Assembly: GCA_039654915.1 (NCBI GenBank)
Contig: CM077593.1
Span: 111,277,413-111,341,412, forward strand
Source of the DNA: Aquilaria yunnanensis
Lineage: Eukaryota > Streptophyta > Magnoliopsida > Malvales > Thymelaeaceae
Reading direction: 5' to 3'
DNA: 64,000 bases
Below are positions 60,861 through 64,000 of this stretch, piece after piece. The notes under the pieces are model-generated. The model was not told where the DNA came from, did not search any database, and saw only the letters and a list, made by a program, of their open reading frames with translations. How positions within the stretch are numbered: position 1 is the first letter of the stretch; each line of letters starts with the position of its first letter. Both the position numbers and the translations under genes were made by a program.

Positions 60861-63800
60861 GTACTAGCTAAAGTAATGATTATCACATAAAGTCATTGTC
60901 AGGCTAATGTGAAGAACAATGGAACTCTTGTACAAGAAGATGACGTTAGAAGGCACCTAGGATGTTTATTCATGGGGAGAGCCTTTGATGCTCAAGTTAG
61001 CATTGGTTGTCTAAGAGAGAACAAAATGAAAGTTTAAGCATGAAGAGGTTGTAACTTGCCTTGCAAGTTCAATGGAGGCAAGCGATTGTGGCGATTATGG
61101 AGAATGAATCACAAAAGATACATAAAATTATAGGGATATTGAGGAAAATCTTCATGACATAAAAGTTACAGAGAAGATTGTGGAGGATCAACCACTGTAA
61201 GTGTGATTTACCTACTATTACTAGAGGTTAATCCTGGATTTCAGGCAATTTCTTAGAGATATGAATGTGATCAACACAATGGGCTGCAAAGGCCTCTCAC
61301 AAGCTAGATAAGAGGATGGAAGTGACCTTATCTTGGTCAGTTATGCCTAATAAAGTCATCAATGGACTAGGTCTGCGAAGCTTCTTGAGCTTTGAATTTA
61401 GGTCAATATGGTACCAAAAGCCCCCTGGAAAAGCTAGAATTTGGAAGTATGCATAATAAGCAAAGAAGGTTTATACGTTCCGAGGTGTTTTTACTTGTAA
61501 TCCTGAAGTGCAATAGTACTTTATGTATGGTCGAGGTCTTTGATAAATGTGTCTATAGAGGGAAAACTATGTCCATACTGAGGCGCAAAGGTCCATACGT
61601 AAAGTGATATAATGATGAGAGAAAGATCCTTGTTTGAGGATGCACATAAATGGAAGACTAAGTCCCTGGCAAGGGTGCCTATGGAGGTAGTGAAAAGCTT
61701 AAAATGGTAATTTGAGTTTTTATCGTGTAAGCCCAAGTAGGGTAACGAAGCAAAAAATCAATGTAAAGGTAGAGTAAGATTATGATGAGATTTGTATTAA
61801 GAAACAAGATGATGATGCTATAAAAATTTAAGAGATTAGATGGGAAGCTATTTAAGTAAAAACACGTAATGATAACCTAGATTAGATACAACTTACCCAT
61901 TTGTCGGTGCATGAGCAAAATTGGACCTATCTCACAGAGTTTATGGCTCCGTGAGCTAATGGGGCTACATGGTAGAGCAAGTAAATGTTCGTTGGCTACC
62001 ATCTTTTTGAGTTCCCTAAACTCCTTGCCTTTCAATTTTTCTTCTTTATGTATGTATATAAGCTACCTATTTTGGTGGTTTTTTTATTTACCCTAGCCTT
62101 TGGTTTCTCTTTTGTTTATATCAATATTATCAAGTTCTCCTATATTTACCAAGACATAGATAGATGCCTTGAAGATGATGTCAGTCAGACTGAAACCAAG
62201 TGAGTTAATGCTCAAGTGAAGCGCTGCCAATGTTTGCCTAAAGAAGATCTTAGTTAGTAATTCTTTAAAAGTTTTAATATTTACCTTTTACTTTATCTAT
62301 GGGAGGTTTAACATTGTCCTTGTCTTTTTATAGGACATTTATCTTCCCAATGGCAATGTATAAGAATGTGTTAGATGATATTTGTGTTAGAGGATATTCA
62401 CTTATTAAAGGTGGATATTCTAGAAAGGAGGTTGATGTACAATCTTGACAATGAATGGTCCATTTTCAAATATGACATTTCTATGTTGAAGGTTCTGAAT
62501 GACCTAAAGCTGAAGATAGATGTTTATTATATTTTTTTTTTGTGAGAGTTGGGACACAAAAGTCATCATCAATACCTTTTTCCAATTTGCGGACTCATTG
62601 TTTATAGCTAGATGTTCTTTTTTTACTGTTTACTATCCTTATTTTGAGGGACACCCAAATGTCTAAACATGTAGTCTACCTTGGTGTGTTCACAAATGGC
62701 TACCTTTGTAGAAGGCTTGAGTGCTGATCTTTGTTGCCATACGCAACATTAAAGCATCTGAATGTTGTGTAGAAAATGAATGGGTGAAGGTGGAGGCCTT
62801 AAAGAAAGACTTGGACAACACCAATGCATTTATGGAAAAAGTCACAAAAATGAGTCCTCATTCATCATAAGGTGCCTGACCTTCTACTTCTAATCGACTC
62901 TTTGTGAACATATGAGAAAAGTGTCACTCATAGGCACTCTGGAAGGATAGTTTACACTTTTGGTATGTAAATCATTCCAAGCACTGCTGTAGACACAAAG
63001 ACATCTCATCAGTAGCAGGTTTTTCAGTTTTGCAATTCATCCAAGTTCTACCACTGATTTTCACATTTAGGGAATTGGAATTAGTAGCTTGCCATAATAG
63101 AGAGCCTCTTGCTAAGGTTACATGGTTTGACTTAAGTTTTCTCTTCTCGTAGGGGCCATTACTGACTTAAGTATTGGATAGTCTTTCTTAGTCATACAAC
63201 CCTGGAAGTCCTCTGACCTTATCCTTGGTTGCAAGCTTTGTGCATCTCTAAAGGTTTTGGGTATGCCACTTGATGGTTTATGTTTCAGTTGTTACCAAAT
63301 GGTGGTGGTGGGGAAATCTAAACGATGAGTTGGTTCAAGCCAGTCCGCTTTATGCTATTGGATTGGTTGTTTGTGTGTCATTGTCCTATTAGTCTCCAAG
63401 CTTGCATTGGCATGTCAGTTATCACATGTTGGTTTGTTTGTCTTTCTGTTCTTTTGGCCTAACTCTACCAGTTTGTAGGTGCGAAATCTAGATTTTTAAC
63501 AGAAATCTTCTTTACATTATTATGTATTCAAGACACAAAGATGGAAAACTTATAGTTGAGCCAATTATTCATTGTATGTCATGGATGTTTTTATTTTGTT
63601 GATATTGTACAACCTATAATTAATAAGATAAATAACATTCCATCATGTTAAAGGCCTTTACCCTTTCTCTTAGGGGTGATCATTCAGTTAATTCAGTTAA
63701 AATTGAACCAAATTTTTTCAGTTTGGTTTGATTTTAGACTAAAATAACTAAAATGTTATTTTATTTCTAATCTAGTGACTAAAATGTAAAAATTAATATA

Positions 63801-64000
63801 TGGGTACCTTCTGTTAACTATTTAATGAGAAATAAAGGACTAAGTCATGGTTTTAGCCAAAGTTGAGTTTTAAAAGAAAGAGACGAACAAAAGGCTCCGT
63901 CGCAGGCAGGCAACGCTAATAATCCAACCAAATGACTTTTTTGGAGTCTCGATGCTTCCATGGCGCATCAATAATATCCTCTAGCACTAGCAACGTCGGT
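60861..64000. other. Unrecognised intergenic sequence at the window end
   Basis: No conserved reading frame was recognised on either strand; open frames (for example 61392-61607 and 61985-62203) are short and without known motifs. GTTAATTCAGTTAAAATTGAACC near 63680 resembles the end of a common plant transposon type. The last 100 bp become less AT-rich and could approach another gene, but nothing can be assigned. Confidence 0.35.

Noticed and set aside
63890..64000. Possible edge of another gene on the minus strand
   Set aside because: Only about 35 codons are visible before a stop and I recognise no motif; too little to support a call.

Overview
This is a stretch of nuclear DNA from a flowering plant. 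Genes are split by GT..AG introns, two encode proteins with plastid-type N-termini, and the intergenic DNA is AT-rich and full of satellites, TIR transposons and degenerate TTTAGGG (plant telomere-type) repeats. No bacterial, viral, tRNA or rRNA feature was recognised. The species cannot be named from sequence alone.

Layout: (1) 54-2501, + strand: last nine exons of a plant M14 zinc carboxypeptidase; its 5' end lies outside the window. (2) 3453-7031, - strand: complete four-exon gene for CRP1, a plastid PPR protein, tail-to-tail with gene 1. From memory the pair matches the adjacent Arabidopsis loci At5g42320/At5g42310. (3) About 7.3-22.3 kb: gene-free repeat block with a 4.2-kb array of 26/31-bp units, a MULE-like element carrying a Cys-rich gene fragment, a 2.6-kb array of about 21-bp units organised into 382-bp higher-order repeats, and degenerate telomere-like tracts. 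(4) 23172-28823 (perhaps to 29135), - strand: SirB1-domain protein gene whose splice frames all agree but which has one in-frame TGA and no visible start codon. (5) 30196-35726, + strand: nine-exon plant O-fucosyltransferase-family gene, divergent from gene 4. (6) 37308-40917, - strand: eleven-exon ESV1 gene, which acts on leaf starch granules. (7) 41.4-51.7 kb: transposon-rich region with a dead full-length hAT, a TIR element with 9-bp target duplications, and one palindromic MULE nested in another. (8) 53959-59539, - strand: six-exon coatomer zeta gene whose 3.9-kb intron holds a LINE fragment with a Stowaway-like MITE nested inside it, plus a compact hairpin. (9) 59.5-64 kb: a foldback element and unrecognised sequence.

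The genes are unrelated housekeeping loci (plastid gene expression, starch metabolism, Golgi glycosylation, COPI traffic, a peptidase) and form no pathway or operon. All exon boundaries were read by hand from splice signals and reading-frame continuity. Intron phases were checked exon by exon and agree throughout the five genes called with high confidence. The most unusual content is the repeat architecture: the exact 18-monomer higher-order satellite, the nested inverted-repeat MULEs, the gene-fragment capture, and the nonsense codon at a conserved position of gene 4.
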